From Cyclobacterium lianum (GTDB lineage: Bacteria > Bacteroidota > Bacteroidia > Cytophagales > Cyclobacteriaceae): DNA of 64,000 bases. How positions within the stretch are numbered: position 1 is the first letter of the stretch; each line of letters opens with the position of its first letter. The DNA lies in assembly GCF_900143075.1 (NCBI RefSeq), contig NZ_FRCY01000014.1, forward strand, positions 1-64,000, read 5' to 3'. The notes under the pieces were generated by a model, which was not told the origin of the DNA, made no database searches, and worked only from the letters and a program-made list of their open reading frames with translations. The position numbers and the translations under genes are program-made. Shown here one piece after another: positions 1 through 8,157 of this stretch.

Positions 1-138
1 AGCCGGGAAAGTGTGGAAAAAATACTGGAAATCCTGGTCAACAAGATAGCCCGAAAGCAGGTAGCGGTAAAGAAGGGAAGGAAATTTTCTAGAAAGGGTC
101 TGGGAAAATCGGCAAGGACCAACCAATACTATAAATAG
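1..138 (+). CDS. C-terminal end of a probable transposase (partial)
   Basis: An open frame enters from the left edge and ends at TAG 136-138, giving 45 residues. It has an amphipathic helix-like stretch (SRESVEKILEILVNKIARKQ) followed by a strongly basic Lys/Arg/Ser tail ending QYYK. This composition is typical of the C-terminal tails of IS4-type DDE transposases in Bacteroidota, but no catalytic residue lies in the window, so the family is inferred from the tail and its context. It lies 180 bp from a lipoprotein gene that is truncated on the facing side, as expected for an IS insertion. It could instead be the tail of another basic DNA-binding protein. Confidence 0.45.
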   Translation, partial: SRESVEKILEILVNKIARKQVAVKKGRKFSRKGLGKSARTNQYYK

Positions 139-331
139 CAAAAAAGGGAAGGAAAGAGAAGAAAATACAACATATCGCACCAAAAATTGACACCTGCTTC
201 AGGAGTAAGGAAGCCTATGCCCGAAACCTGATAAAAAGCTCGCCAAGATACCGAAACCGGCAGGGAAAAATCAAAATTATTCCATTTTGAAACCAAAATA
301 ACAAACCAAAAAGCTTAACTTAATAGCATTG
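1..331. mobile_element. Right end of a probable insertion sequence
   Basis: This stretch covers the transposase tail (1-138) and about 190 bp of A-rich noncoding DNA ending in GCTTAACTTAATAGCATTGG (312-332). The lipoprotein gene at 320-1126 reads into that terminal sequence and stops there (codons for SQCY then TAA), 105-110 codons earlier than its full-length paralog at 3805-4923. The junction near 331 is inferred from that loss of homology. The other end of the element and any target-site duplication are outside the window. Confidence 0.4.
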
Positions 332-1126
332 GCTAAGATCTCTGGCCCGCTCAGGAGTCATTTCAGGCTTATAATTAACCATTTTAATAAATTCTCCTAT
401 CAAATTAAACAGGTATAGTTCATTTGAAAATTGATGGCTTACCAGGACAAAATCATTTTCAAAACTCATGTATACAATAGGATCCAGATAGGTGTAGTCT
501 TTCGGATCGTCCACCGTTAAGACGAAATGGTGATAGGACTTTTCGGAGTCTATATCGTATCGCTTAATAGAATTTTCACCAACCGACAATACATCAAGAA
601 AGACATTCTTGTTTTTTCGGTCATAGTATAACCCAAATACTTTCAAGTCTCTGAAATTAGAGGCAATCTCATTTTGAGGCGTTCCCGAATAATCCATTCC
701 ACTAGAATCAATGGCATTCCCCCAGTCAATTCTTTCCACAAGGTCTCCATTCTTTGCGAATACGCCGGATCTACCAAAGGATTTAATAAAAATCAAACTG
801 TCATTTAAAAAATTGATATAATTAACGTGCTCACCTGTTCCATTTGGTCCCTCGGTTTCCAAAGGGTAATTATTTGTAATTTTAAAATGATCAAGCTTTA
901 CCTCATCAATTGAATGATCAAACCCATTATATAAAAAGATGGCACTTTCGTCATCATTCAAATCTGAGTTCCATATACCTCTTTTCAAATCCAAAAGCCG
1001 ATCCTTGGAATCAATGATGACAGTATCAACACTGTAAACAATTGATTCTACGCTGGCAGAGTCTTGCGATTTTCCACAGGAAAAACTTATAATAAGTATA
1101 ATGGCAAGGAAAGTTCTGTTGATCAT
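320..1126 (-). CDS. Propeller lipoprotein (type A, DUF4221-like), 3'-truncated
   Basis: A 268-residue lipoprotein precursor. The signal peptide ends in the lipobox IISFSC, with Cys17 as the probable lipidated residue. The body resembles the paralog at 3805-4923: both have a VDTVIID / LDTIIID strand, then an LYNGFDHS / NFNGDDHT stretch, then ETEGPNGTG / EKEGPNGTG. This pattern fits the Bacteroidota six-bladed beta-propeller/DUF4221 lipoproteins, whose function is unknown. The paralog has 372 residues; here homology stops after about residue 262 and the last four codons come from the adjoining IS-like end. At least one blade is therefore missing and the product is probably non-functional. Confidence 0.75.
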   Translation of the reverse strand: MINRTFLAIILIISFSCGKSQDSASVESIVYSVDTVIIDSKDRLLDLKRGIWNSDLNDDESAIFLYNGFDHSIDEVKLDHFKITNNYPLETEGPNGTGEHVNYINFLNDSLIFIKSFGRSGVFAKNGDLVERIDWGNAIDSSGMDYSGTPQNEIASNFRDLKVFGLYYDRKNKNVFLDVLSVGENSIKRYDIDSEKSYHHFVLTVDDPKDYTYLDPIVYMSFENDFVLVSHQFSNELYLFNLIGEFIKMVNYKPEMTPERARDLSQCY

Positions 1127-1413
1127 TGGATTTAAAGGTGTATATAATAAAAGTAAAGCAATATTCCCTAATCCTATTCATTTTAAGCACATAATGGAAG
1201 TAAAATGATTTAGTTTAACCATTTTTAACCCCAAATCATGGACAGATTAATTGGAATAGGCGATTTCCTATTGAATTTTTATATCAATTGTCTAATAGCA
1301 GTAGGTACCAGGGAATGCCCCAAAATCTCTGGCTGTGGCCAAATCTGGACTGCTCTACATTTGTCCTACCTCAAATTTGGGCTAAAGCCCGGGGAATTCG
1401 ATTGCTTTTTTTA

Positions 1414-1613
1414 GAATGGGCTAAAGCCGCATTCCTATTGAGGGGGGATTGTCCATTGAATTCTGGGCCTTAATTTGAAAACAGCATTCTTTTGGATCAA
1501 TTGCCTCCTGCTTTAGCTGGAGGCAATTTGGGGTTTGACAGCATCATTGGCTTTAGCCAAAACTTTATCCCCAAAACCTTAAAAACAAATTTACAGGCCA
1601 ACCTGTGAATTGG
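1414..1613. repeat. 200-bp direct repeat, copy 1
   Basis: This stretch recurs exactly 440 bp downstream at 1854-2053 with a single visible mismatch (A1608 versus G2048). It carries hairpin types 2, 3 and 4 of the composite repeat. Such identity in noncoding DNA indicates a recent duplication or gene conversion. Confidence 0.9.
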
Positions 1614-1853
1614 CCAATTACTGATAGAGGCGGCGAAGGATTTTCTGATGTTCTCTGCAGCAATTTGGGCTAAAGCCCTTATATTGAAATACAATTAATT
1701 TGGAATGGGCTGAAGCCCAATCCTATTGAAGAGGGATCGCCTATTGATTTCTGGGCCATAATTTGGAACCAGGATTCTTTTGGTTCAATTGCCTCCTGCT
1801 TTAGCTGGAGGCAATTTGGGCTAAAGCCCTTATATCGGATTGCAATTAACTTG

Positions 1854-2053
1854 GAATGGGCTAAAGCCGCATTCCTATTGAGGGGGGATTGTCCATTGAA
1901 TTCTGGGCCTTAATTTGAAAACAGCATTCTTTTGGATCAATTGCCTCCTGCTTTAGCTGGAGGCAATTTGGGGTTTGACAGCATCATTGGCTTTAGCCAA
2001 AACTTTATCCCCAAAACCTTAAAAACAAATTTACAGGCCAACCTGTGGATTGG
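1854..2053. repeat. 200-bp direct repeat, copy 2
   Basis: Second copy of 1414-1613, same orientation, one mismatch. The first ~85 bp also reappear, with a few changes, at 6495-6585, where the copy ends inside hairpin type 3. Confidence 0.9.
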
Positions 2054-2191
2054 GCATTTTCCTATTGAGGCCACTATTGATTTGCTGGCGTTCCCCCCGG
2101 CAATCCTGGCTAAAGCCAGGGGATTAAAAATCTATAATCAGGAATGGGCTGAAGCCGCGTTCCTATTGAACGAATTTAAATTTTTAGATAA

Positions 2192-3376
2192 TTAGTCGTC
2201 ATTATTATATGGCTCATTAACCTTCAACCCCACCCGAAAAAGCCGGAAATAATCCCGCTCCACTTCTTCGTCCGGCTTTTCCTGCATCCAGAGCTCGCCA
2301 TTTCGGATCAACATGCTATTCGCCACCAACCCTTCTGGGACAAAATCATTGATCAAATTCCCTAGCGAATCTAAAATGCCAATTCTAGCAGGGTATTTTT
2401 TCTGCATCCTTTCCCGGAATAACGTTGATTCAGCTAGGGATTTGTTTTCAAAATGCGCTTCTGTATCCAAACTATTGTATCCTGGAAAATAGGCAACTAT
2501 AAAGAACCCGCCGATCTTTTTAATATTTTCAATCCTTCCGGAAATCATACCCATTCCAAAAAGCCGTCCATCCTTCGGATGGTCTGAACCTTTAAATTGG
2601 CTATAGTCGGGTAGGTTTAGGGGAATGGTTGAAATTAATGAATAAGGAGGTTGTTTTTCAAACTCATATATAACCGGATCAGATCCAAATACAATATGGA
2701 TCCGGCCTTCTTCCAGTGTGTAGACAGGAAACCATGATTTCGGAAAAAAATAGTTGCCATTTCTAAATACACTGCTTTCAGGAAACTGAATAAACGGCTC
2801 CTTCTCCCCATTTTCAGGATTCAACCAACTTAGTAATTGGAATTCTTTAAATTCTTGTGATGTGAAAGGAGGCTTTTCTAGATTTATATAAACATACCGG
2901 TTTCCTAACTTTTCCATTCCAAACCCCATATTAATCCAATTGGTACTTGGAACCTCAAAATCATCCAGCATCACTTGAGATTTCAGCGTACCTTCAAAAT
3001 CGTAGACCATAAAGCCGTTATAGCCATATACTAAAAATGTATTTTCATCCCGAATCCGAAGGGTTGACATTAGGCCTCCATAACTATCCGGACTATCGCC
3101 GCTTTTCAAAAAGGAGGCTAAAATTTTTCCCTCAAAATCCGCAACATGTATTTCTGGCGAAAACTCCTTATTATCCATAAAAAGTACTTTCCTTGAACTG
3201 GGATCTATATCGTGAACAACAGGAATCCCAAGGAAGTCTATTTGAATACTATCCAGTTTTTCAAAGGAAATGGATACTGCCTTATCTCCGGTGCCTTCTC
3301 TATCCTGCCCCTTATTTCCGGAATTACAGGAAAAGAGCAGCAAGAAGATCCAACAGGAAAAAAACATAGGAGGCAT
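2192..3376 (-). CDS. Propeller lipoprotein (type B)
   Basis: A 394-residue exported lipoprotein. I place the start at ATG 3376 because it gives MPPMFFSCWIFLLLFSC, which aligns residue for residue with the start of the paralog at 4943-6139; both then have the lipobox Cys at 17. Longer in-frame starts (ATG 3415, TTG 3421) exist. The mature part has repeated short strands (VADFEGKILAS, VYDFEGTLKS) typical of six-bladed propeller lipoproteins of Bacteroidota. The final ~40 residues (RNGELWMQEKPDEEVERDYF and on) are almost identical to the paralog in DNA as well as protein. It is probably cell-envelope anchored; function unknown. In the ancestral module it lay directly upstream of the type A gene, now ~1 kb away behind array R1. 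Confidence 0.85.
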   Translation of the reverse strand: MPPMFFSCWIFLLLFSCNSGNKGQDREGTGDKAVSISFEKLDSIQIDFLGIPVVHDIDPSSRKVLFMDNKEFSPEIHVADFEGKILASFLKSGDSPDSYGGLMSTLRIRDENTFLVYGYNGFMVYDFEGTLKSQVMLDDFEVPSTNWINMGFGMEKLGNRYVYINLEKPPFTSQEFKEFQLLSWLNPENGEKEPFIQFPESSVFRNGNYFFPKSWFPVYTLEEGRIHIVFGSDPVIYEFEKQPPYSLISTIPLNLPDYSQFKGSDHPKDGRLFGMGMISGRIENIKKIGGFFIVAYFPGYNSLDTEAHFENKSLAESTLFRERMQKKYPARIGILDSLGNLINDFVPEGLVANSMLIRNGELWMQEKPDEEVERDYFRLFRVGLKVNEPYNNDD

Positions 3377-3519
3377 GGCTGGTAAATTTTTCAGCATAGA
3401 AAAGGGAAAGCTCATTGACAATGCCTGGAATATGGTTTAAAAATTATTTTTAACTATTAATTTATTAATTAAAATTTAAAAATCAAACTTTTGTTAGGAT
3501 TCCCATTTGATTTAAGATT

Positions 3520-3730
3520 TGCCCGATCCGCAATTTGGGCTAAAGCCCAGGACCTTTAATTGGCATTCTTTTGAATGGGCTGAAGCCCAATCCTATTGAA
3601 GAGAGATCGCCTATTTATTTGGGTCATAATCTGGGGTCATCGGTCTTTTTTGCTCAATTGCCTCCTGCTTTAGCTGGAGGCAATATGGGTTTTGACAAAC
3701 TCATTGGCTTTAGCCAAACCTTTTATCAAT
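3520..3730. repeat. Composite palindromic repeat array R2
   Basis: A single, nearly complete unit of the four-hairpin element: type 1 near 3534-3548, type 2 near 3573-3592, type 3 at about 3656-3684 and type 4 near 3703-3718. It fills most of the gap 3377-3804 between the two lipoprotein modules. The rest of the gap is AT-rich and probably holds the promoter of the type B gene. Confidence 0.85.
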
Positions 3731-3804
3731 GAAGGCTTTAATCCAAATTTCACAATAAATGCTCCATTTCCTTTGAGGAATTGAAACAGCCTAAAGTCAC
3801 AATC

Positions 3805-4923
3805 TTATTCCCTCATCTCCAAACGGATAAAACCCATTTCGTCATTTATATTTTCATAAAGCCATATCTTCCCATCCTTGGCAAAATGTCTTGCAGGTTT
3901 TTTGGTCAATTGGGGGACTAAAGTTTCACCCAGCATTTTAAGGTCCTCGTCATAAGCCGTTAAATATACATCTGCTCTGCTTTCATTTTCAATATAGGAA
4001 AACCGGAGAAACATTTGACCGTCCTGATCCCAAAACGGCGGCATGAAATTAATCTCTTGTAGATACCTTGCATATTCAACCTTAAATTCCTCGGGAGTTT
4101 CATGTACTTTTTTATATTCTTTCTCTTTTTGGTTGGCAGTAAGCTGGCTATCGTATGTTTTCATAAACAAGGAATCCATCTCGGTATCGTACCACGCCAG
4201 GGCACTAGTGATCTCATTAGACAAAACCACTTTCTTACCAAACTTTTCTATCCCTACTTTCGGTGATTCGCTCATATGAACTGTAGCCTTACCGGAGATC
4301 GTATATTCAAAACTATAATCAGGTAATCTCTCAAAGCTTTTTAGCTCAACTCTGGAAGTTTCATATTCCTCCAAATGGAGCAGTCCCAAAACAAACCTTT
4401 TATCCTCGTACCCTTGAATCAATCCATATAATTGCTTGGTATCGGGGTCCAGTACCACCTTAGTTCCCGATAACAAATCTCCACCGTTATGCCAATTCGC
4501 CAACGAGAAATTTTCATAATAAACGGTCATATACTTTTCTCCTTCCATAGAGAATAAGGAGATCTGGTACATAGCCGTTATGGAAACATGGCTTTCATCG
4601 ACAATTCTCATCACTCCTATACCAGGCCCGGTCCCATTGGGCCCTTCTTTTTCAAAAGGGAGTTTTTCCTCCAGGCGCAACTCATCCAGGTTAATTTTTT
4701 CCAGGGTATGGTCATCACCATTGAAATTATAAAAGTACTTTCCGTCCGAGCCCATGTCCGCATTCAATAGTTGGTGCTTCACAAAGAGAATTTCATCTCC
4801 GGGGTCAATGATTATAGTATCCAGGGAAAGTTGGAAATTGCTAAAAAAATCCGGGTCGGCTTTTTCGGTATTTCCTTTACAGGAAATCAAGAGGATAAGC
4901 ATTAAGTAGAATGAATAGCGCAT
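3805..4923 (-). CDS. Propeller lipoprotein (type A, DUF4221-like), full length
   Basis: A 372-residue lipoprotein with signal peptide and lipobox LLISC (Cys15). It carries the conserved LDTIIIDPGDE and FEKEGPNGTG segments also seen in the truncated paralog at 320-1126, followed by C-terminal strands (QMFLRFSYIENES, GKIWLYENINDEMGFIRLEM) that the paralog has lost. The fold is probably a beta-propeller on the periplasmic or outer surface. The start is 19 bp after the stop of the type B gene at 4943-6139, so the two are very likely co-transcribed. I cannot assign a function; proteins of this family are abundant in Bacteroidota and usually occur in paralogous sets. Confidence 0.85.
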   Translation of the reverse strand: MRYSFYLMLILLISCKGNTEKADPDFFSNFQLSLDTIIIDPGDEILFVKHQLLNADMGSDGKYFYNFNGDDHTLEKINLDELRLEEKLPFEKEGPNGTGPGIGVMRIVDESHVSITAMYQISLFSMEGEKYMTVYYENFSLANWHNGGDLLSGTKVVLDPDTKQLYGLIQGYEDKRFVLGLLHLEEYETSRVELKSFERLPDYSFEYTISGKATVHMSESPKVGIEKFGKKVVLSNEITSALAWYDTEMDSLFMKTYDSQLTANQKEKEYKKVHETPEEFKVEYARYLQEINFMPPFWDQDGQMFLRFSYIENESRADVYLTAYDEDLKMLGETLVPQLTKKPARHFAKDGKIWLYENINDEMGFIRLEMRE

Positions 4924-4942
4924 ATTGGTTTTTTTCGTTAAA

Positions 4943-6139
4943 CTAGTCTTCGTTATTTTTTAATTCATTAACCTTCAACCCCACCCGAAAAAGCCGGAAA
5001 TAATCCCGCTCTACCTCTTCGTCCGGTTTTTCCTGCATCCAGAGTTCGCCGTTCCGAAGCACCATGGAGCTGCCTATTAGCCTCTTAGATTCAAAATCGC
5101 TTAGCCTATTTCCGGAAGCATCGAAAATAGCCATTCGATGAGGGTATTTTTCCCGCATCCCATTCCAGAAATTTGATGCTCCTTCCGGTGATTTATTGGA
5201 AAAAGAAGCTTCCCTATCCGCAGCATTAAATCCGGGAAAGTAAGCAATAATGAAAAAGTCATTCACCATCTTGATATTGAGTATTTTTCCGGAAGTCCTT
5301 GCCTGCCCAAAAAACCGTACATTTGGAGTGTACTCCTTCTCCCCTTCTGCGGGATTGTAATCTGGCAAATCAAGTGGAATACTAGAGACAAAGGAATAGG
5401 GAGGAGTGGCTTCATAGCTGTATATCACTGGCTCCAATCCAAAGGCAACATAAATCAAATGGTCAGCAATCGTAAAAGCAGGGTCCCAGGCATTTCTGAA
5501 AAAATACCTCCCCCTCAAAAAAATACTAGATTCCGGGAAATGTAGTAAGGGCTTGGTTTCCCCTGTTTGAGGGTTCAGAAAGACTAATGGACGAAGTGCA
5601 GCATAATCTTCTGCCCCATTCGGCAACTTGTCGCCACCAACTGTATTCCTGTACAGGTATCCATCTTCCAGGCCTTCCATTCCAATGCCCAATCCGATCC
5701 GCGTAACCCCCTGGTATTGACTGTCAACGTGTTTCTCCAAAGATTGCAAAACTCCTTCAAAATCATAGAACAAAAAACCTCTTGACCCATAGGCCATAAA
5801 ACCTTCATTTCCTATGATTTTTAGGGATGCCTTCAGGTTTCCATAGGTGTCGGGAAAGTCTCCCCATTTCGAATATGAAGCCAATACGGTGCCATCAAAA
5901 TCAGCTACTGTGATTTCCTGGGAGGTTTCTTTGTGTTCCAAAAAAAGGACGGTTCTTGTTATGGGATCCAAATCATGTACTGTTGGACTCCCCAGGTAAT
6001 CAATCTTAACACTGTCCAGTTTTTCTAAGCAAATGGATACAGCCCTATTTCCATTATCTCCTTCAGGCTGGTCCCTATTTGCAGAATTACAGGAAAATAA
6101 TAGCAAGAAAATCAGGGAGAAATACCAAAAAGGATGCAT
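4943..6139 (-). CDS. Propeller lipoprotein (type B)
   Basis: A 398-residue lipoprotein. The start at ATG 6139 gives a compact signal peptide with lipobox LLLFSC (Cys17); an upstream GTG at 6187 would add 16 residues. It is a paralog of 2192-3376 across its length: YLGSPTVHDLDPITRTVLFL matches FLGIPVVHDIDPSSRKVLFM, and the last ~40 residues are nearly identical. It is the first gene of the intact B-A module (19-bp gap to 3805-4923). The promoter should lie in 6140-6270, before array R3. Function unknown. Confidence 0.85.
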   Translation of the reverse strand: MHPFWYFSLIFLLLFSCNSANRDQPEGDNGNRAVSICLEKLDSVKIDYLGSPTVHDLDPITRTVLFLEHKETSQEITVADFDGTVLASYSKWGDFPDTYGNLKASLKIIGNEGFMAYGSRGFLFYDFEGVLQSLEKHVDSQYQGVTRIGLGIGMEGLEDGYLYRNTVGGDKLPNGAEDYAALRPLVFLNPQTGETKPLLHFPESSIFLRGRYFFRNAWDPAFTIADHLIYVAFGLEPVIYSYEATPPYSFVSSIPLDLPDYNPAEGEKEYTPNVRFFGQARTSGKILNIKMVNDFFIIAYFPGFNAADREASFSNKSPEGASNFWNGMREKYPHRMAIFDASGNRLSDFESKRLIGSSMVLRNGELWMQEKPDEEVERDYFRLFRVGLKVNELKNNED

Positions 6140-6269
6140 ATATGGTGCAGATTCAGACCTAAGAAATGGAAAACCCTGTTCTCCCACTGAAGGCTTGTTC
6201 CAGGGATTGAATTACAACTATTAACTTAATAAATATTATTTTTAAATCCTACTTTCCTCATCAGATCTA

Positions 6270-6600
6270 TTCCATAATTGGGCTAAAGCCCGCTATTTTT
6301 GAATATCATTTATAAGGAATGGGCTAAAGCCGCATTCCTATTGATTACTTTTTTTCAATTGCCTCCTGCTTCAGCTGGAGGCAATATGGGATTTTGACAC
6401 CTTCCCTGGCTTTAGCCAAACCTGGATTACCCTACACTTGCCCGATCCAAAAATTGGGCTAAAGCCCGGAACATTTGGTTGCTATTTTTTCTGGAATGGG
6501 CTAAAGCCGCATTCCTATTGTGGGGGATTGTCCCTTGATTTCTGGGCCTTAATTTGAAAACAGCATTCTTTTGGATCAATTGCCTGATAGCTGTAGGTAC
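6270..6600. repeat. Composite palindromic repeat array R3
   Basis: About one and a half units of the four-hairpin element: type 1 near 6278, type 2 near 6318, type 3 (with TTCAG instead of TTTAG in the loop) at 6357-6385, type 4 near 6408, then a second type 1 near 6454 and type 2 near 6496. The final copy breaks off inside type 3: CAATTGCC is followed by TGATAGCTGTAGGTAC. A similar phrase (CTAATAGCAGTAGGTACC) opens array R1 near 1291, so this may be the natural boundary of the array. Confidence 0.85.
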
Positions 6601-6621
6601 ATTTACAATGCATCATCCGGA

Positions 6622-7794
6622 TTACCTATCCGACTTTAATTCAAAAATCGAATAGGTGGAGTAGGTAGGTTCATCCTCTCCCCTGTACCTGTCCCTGATT
6701 AGCAATCGCCTGCCCGGCAAGACAACGATCTCAGCATGGGGTTCGCAGCCCGCCGGGAAGGCAATCTCCTCCTCCTGTTGCACCCCATCCTGCAGGATAA
6801 TCAGCTGGTACAGGCCTGGATCCCCGTAAGGAAAATAGTCAGGGTCATCCGCCTTTCTGGATTCGGTGGCAGCCTCAGAAAGACCCTCAAAATAAAGTAT
6901 TCCCAGGAGATCCTCGTCAAATTGAAAAACGCTCCTATTTCTTGCATTTTTCATGACCGAAAAATCGTTGTGAATAAATGTGAGTCTTTCTTCCAATTCA
7001 AAATTCCCGGCGATATCGTAAACCCCAATCTCGCCAGACTGCTCAAAGGTAAGGTAAAGCTTATTGGTCTTTCTGTCCAGGGCAAAAACCTGTGTAGGTT
7101 TGGTCGGTTCGGGTCCGGATGCTTCCATTAACCCTGGCAACAACTCCTTCTTATTGGCGAGGCCCCATTCCAGGCTTTCTCTACCGGGATTGTAAAACTC
7201 GATCAGGTAATCTGACTCACTGCCCTCATCAATTCCCCGTATACCGTTATTGACTCCCGAAAAAAAATTGGTGAAAAAATGGGGCGATGAGTCGTCCTCA
7301 TACCGGAAATAGGGGACTTCTAACCTGGGGCCCGAATAAAAACGGATAAATATGGAGGAGGCAAACCGCAGCCTGTCTTCCAGCTCCCAATCCGGGTTAT
7401 ACCACAAAAATTCATTTGAACTCTGAAGAAAATATCCTCCACCTTCCTGATTGAAGGAAGCCGCAAGCAGACTGCTGTTGTACTCGTTCGGCCCCTCGCC
7501 TACCAGGTTAGAGGCTTCCAATACCCGACCATTTCCATCTACTATCAAAAACTCCTCTGTGATCAGGTCATATGCCAGAAAGTGATTTTTTGATGGATGA
7601 AAGTCTAGCAGCCTTATGGCATTGTCCCGGTTTATCCTAATAGAATCAATTTTTTGCAGGAAATAGCTCTTCCCCTGTTTTAATTCAGCTCCGGATTTCT
7701 TGGATGGGTCACAGGACATAAAAAACGAAAGAATCAGGATAACCCAAATGCGGGATTGTCCTGCATGGTGTAGCGATTCTACGATATGATTCAT
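6622..7794 (-). CDS. Six-bladed beta-propeller lipoprotein
   Basis: A 390-residue lipoprotein. ATG 7794 is preferred because it starts directly before the signal peptide (MNHIVESLHH...), whose lipobox is SFFMSC with Cys28; the frame stays open to 7827. It has the mark of 6-bladed propeller lipoproteins, a VGEGPNEY segment in the first third, and repeated strands such as LAYDLITEEFLIVDGNGRV and KLYLTFEQSGEIGVYDIAGN. It is only distantly related to the A and B types next door. Envelope location is supported by the signal; function is unknown. It is probably monocistronic, with repeats on both sides. Confidence 0.8.
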   Translation of the reverse strand: MNHIVESLHHAGQSRIWVILILSFFMSCDPSKKSGAELKQGKSYFLQKIDSIRINRDNAIRLLDFHPSKNHFLAYDLITEEFLIVDGNGRVLEASNLVGEGPNEYNSSLLAASFNQEGGGYFLQSSNEFLWYNPDWELEDRLRFASSIFIRFYSGPRLEVPYFRYEDDSSPHFFTNFFSGVNNGIRGIDEGSESDYLIEFYNPGRESLEWGLANKKELLPGLMEASGPEPTKPTQVFALDRKTNKLYLTFEQSGEIGVYDIAGNFELEERLTFIHNDFSVMKNARNRSVFQFDEDLLGILYFEGLSEAATESRKADDPDYFPYGDPGLYQLIILQDGVQQEEEIAFPAGCEPHAEIVVLPGRRLLIRDRYRGEDEPTYSTYSIFELKSDR

Positions 7795-7994
7795 TTCTAG
7801 TCGGGTGTTACAGATAAGACCTTGCATCGGGTCAGTAAATATACACCTTGTTCATCAGGTATTTAATTGTTTTTACAGTTATTTTACTAATTTTTTATTC
7901 TATTTTTATGAAGTTCGATTTTTTCTAAATATCGCCACTTTTTTAAGGATGTCTTCTTTCTTAAAAAAAATGGAAGGCGGAAAGAGATTGATTA

Positions 7995-8088
7995 AGATTG
8001 GCCTTCGACAGGCTCAGGCACCACAGGTACGGAGTTGAAGGAGATTGGCCTTCGACAGGCTCAGGCACCACAGGTACGGAGTTGAACA
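7995..8088. repeat. 47-bp tandem duplication with a CTTCGACAGGCTCAGG core
   Basis: Two head-to-tail copies (7995-8041 and 8042-8088), identical over the first 45 positions. Each contains CTTCGACAGGCTCAGG, an imperfect palindrome of a kind widely dispersed between genes in Bacteroidota. The interval 7795-8157 holds no convincing gene; apart from this repeat it is AT-rich upstream sequence of the 6622-7794 gene and the end of the 8158 gene. Confidence 0.8.
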
Positions 8089-8157
8089 AGATTGAAGGGA
8101 TTAGTAATGGAACTTTCGACGATTTAATCTTTTACTGCCGTTTCCAGTTTAGAAAAG

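Larger units (their letters stand above)
1280..2180. repeat. Composite palindromic repeat array R1
   Basis: About 900 bp between two minus-strand lipoprotein genes, built from four hairpin motifs. (1) GGGCTAAAGCCC type, near 1379, 1667, 1817 and, as CTGGCTAAAGCCAG, 2106. (2) AATGGGCTAAAGCCGCATTC or its GCTGAAGC variant, near 1415, 1703, 1855 and 2143. (3) ATTGCCTCC-N10-GGAGGCAAT with a perfect 9-bp stem, near 1500, 1789 and 1940. (4) TTGGCTTTAGCCAA, near 1547 and 1987. The order 1-2-3-4 is kept. Small open frames here (for example 1932-2195 plus) simply translate the repeat. The duplicated module at 3805-6139 has only 19 bp at the matching position, so the array is an insertion. Confidence 0.85.

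Noticed and set aside
1280-2180. CRISPR-like array, suggested by repeated units
   Set aside because: The repeats are palindromes of four kinds with unequal spacing and repeated spacers, and there are no cas genes; this is a dispersed intergenic repeat.
1932-2195. 87-codon plus-strand gene
   Set aside because: It is a translation of the repeat array; the same peptide words appear at 1497-1694 in the opposite sense and in other copies.
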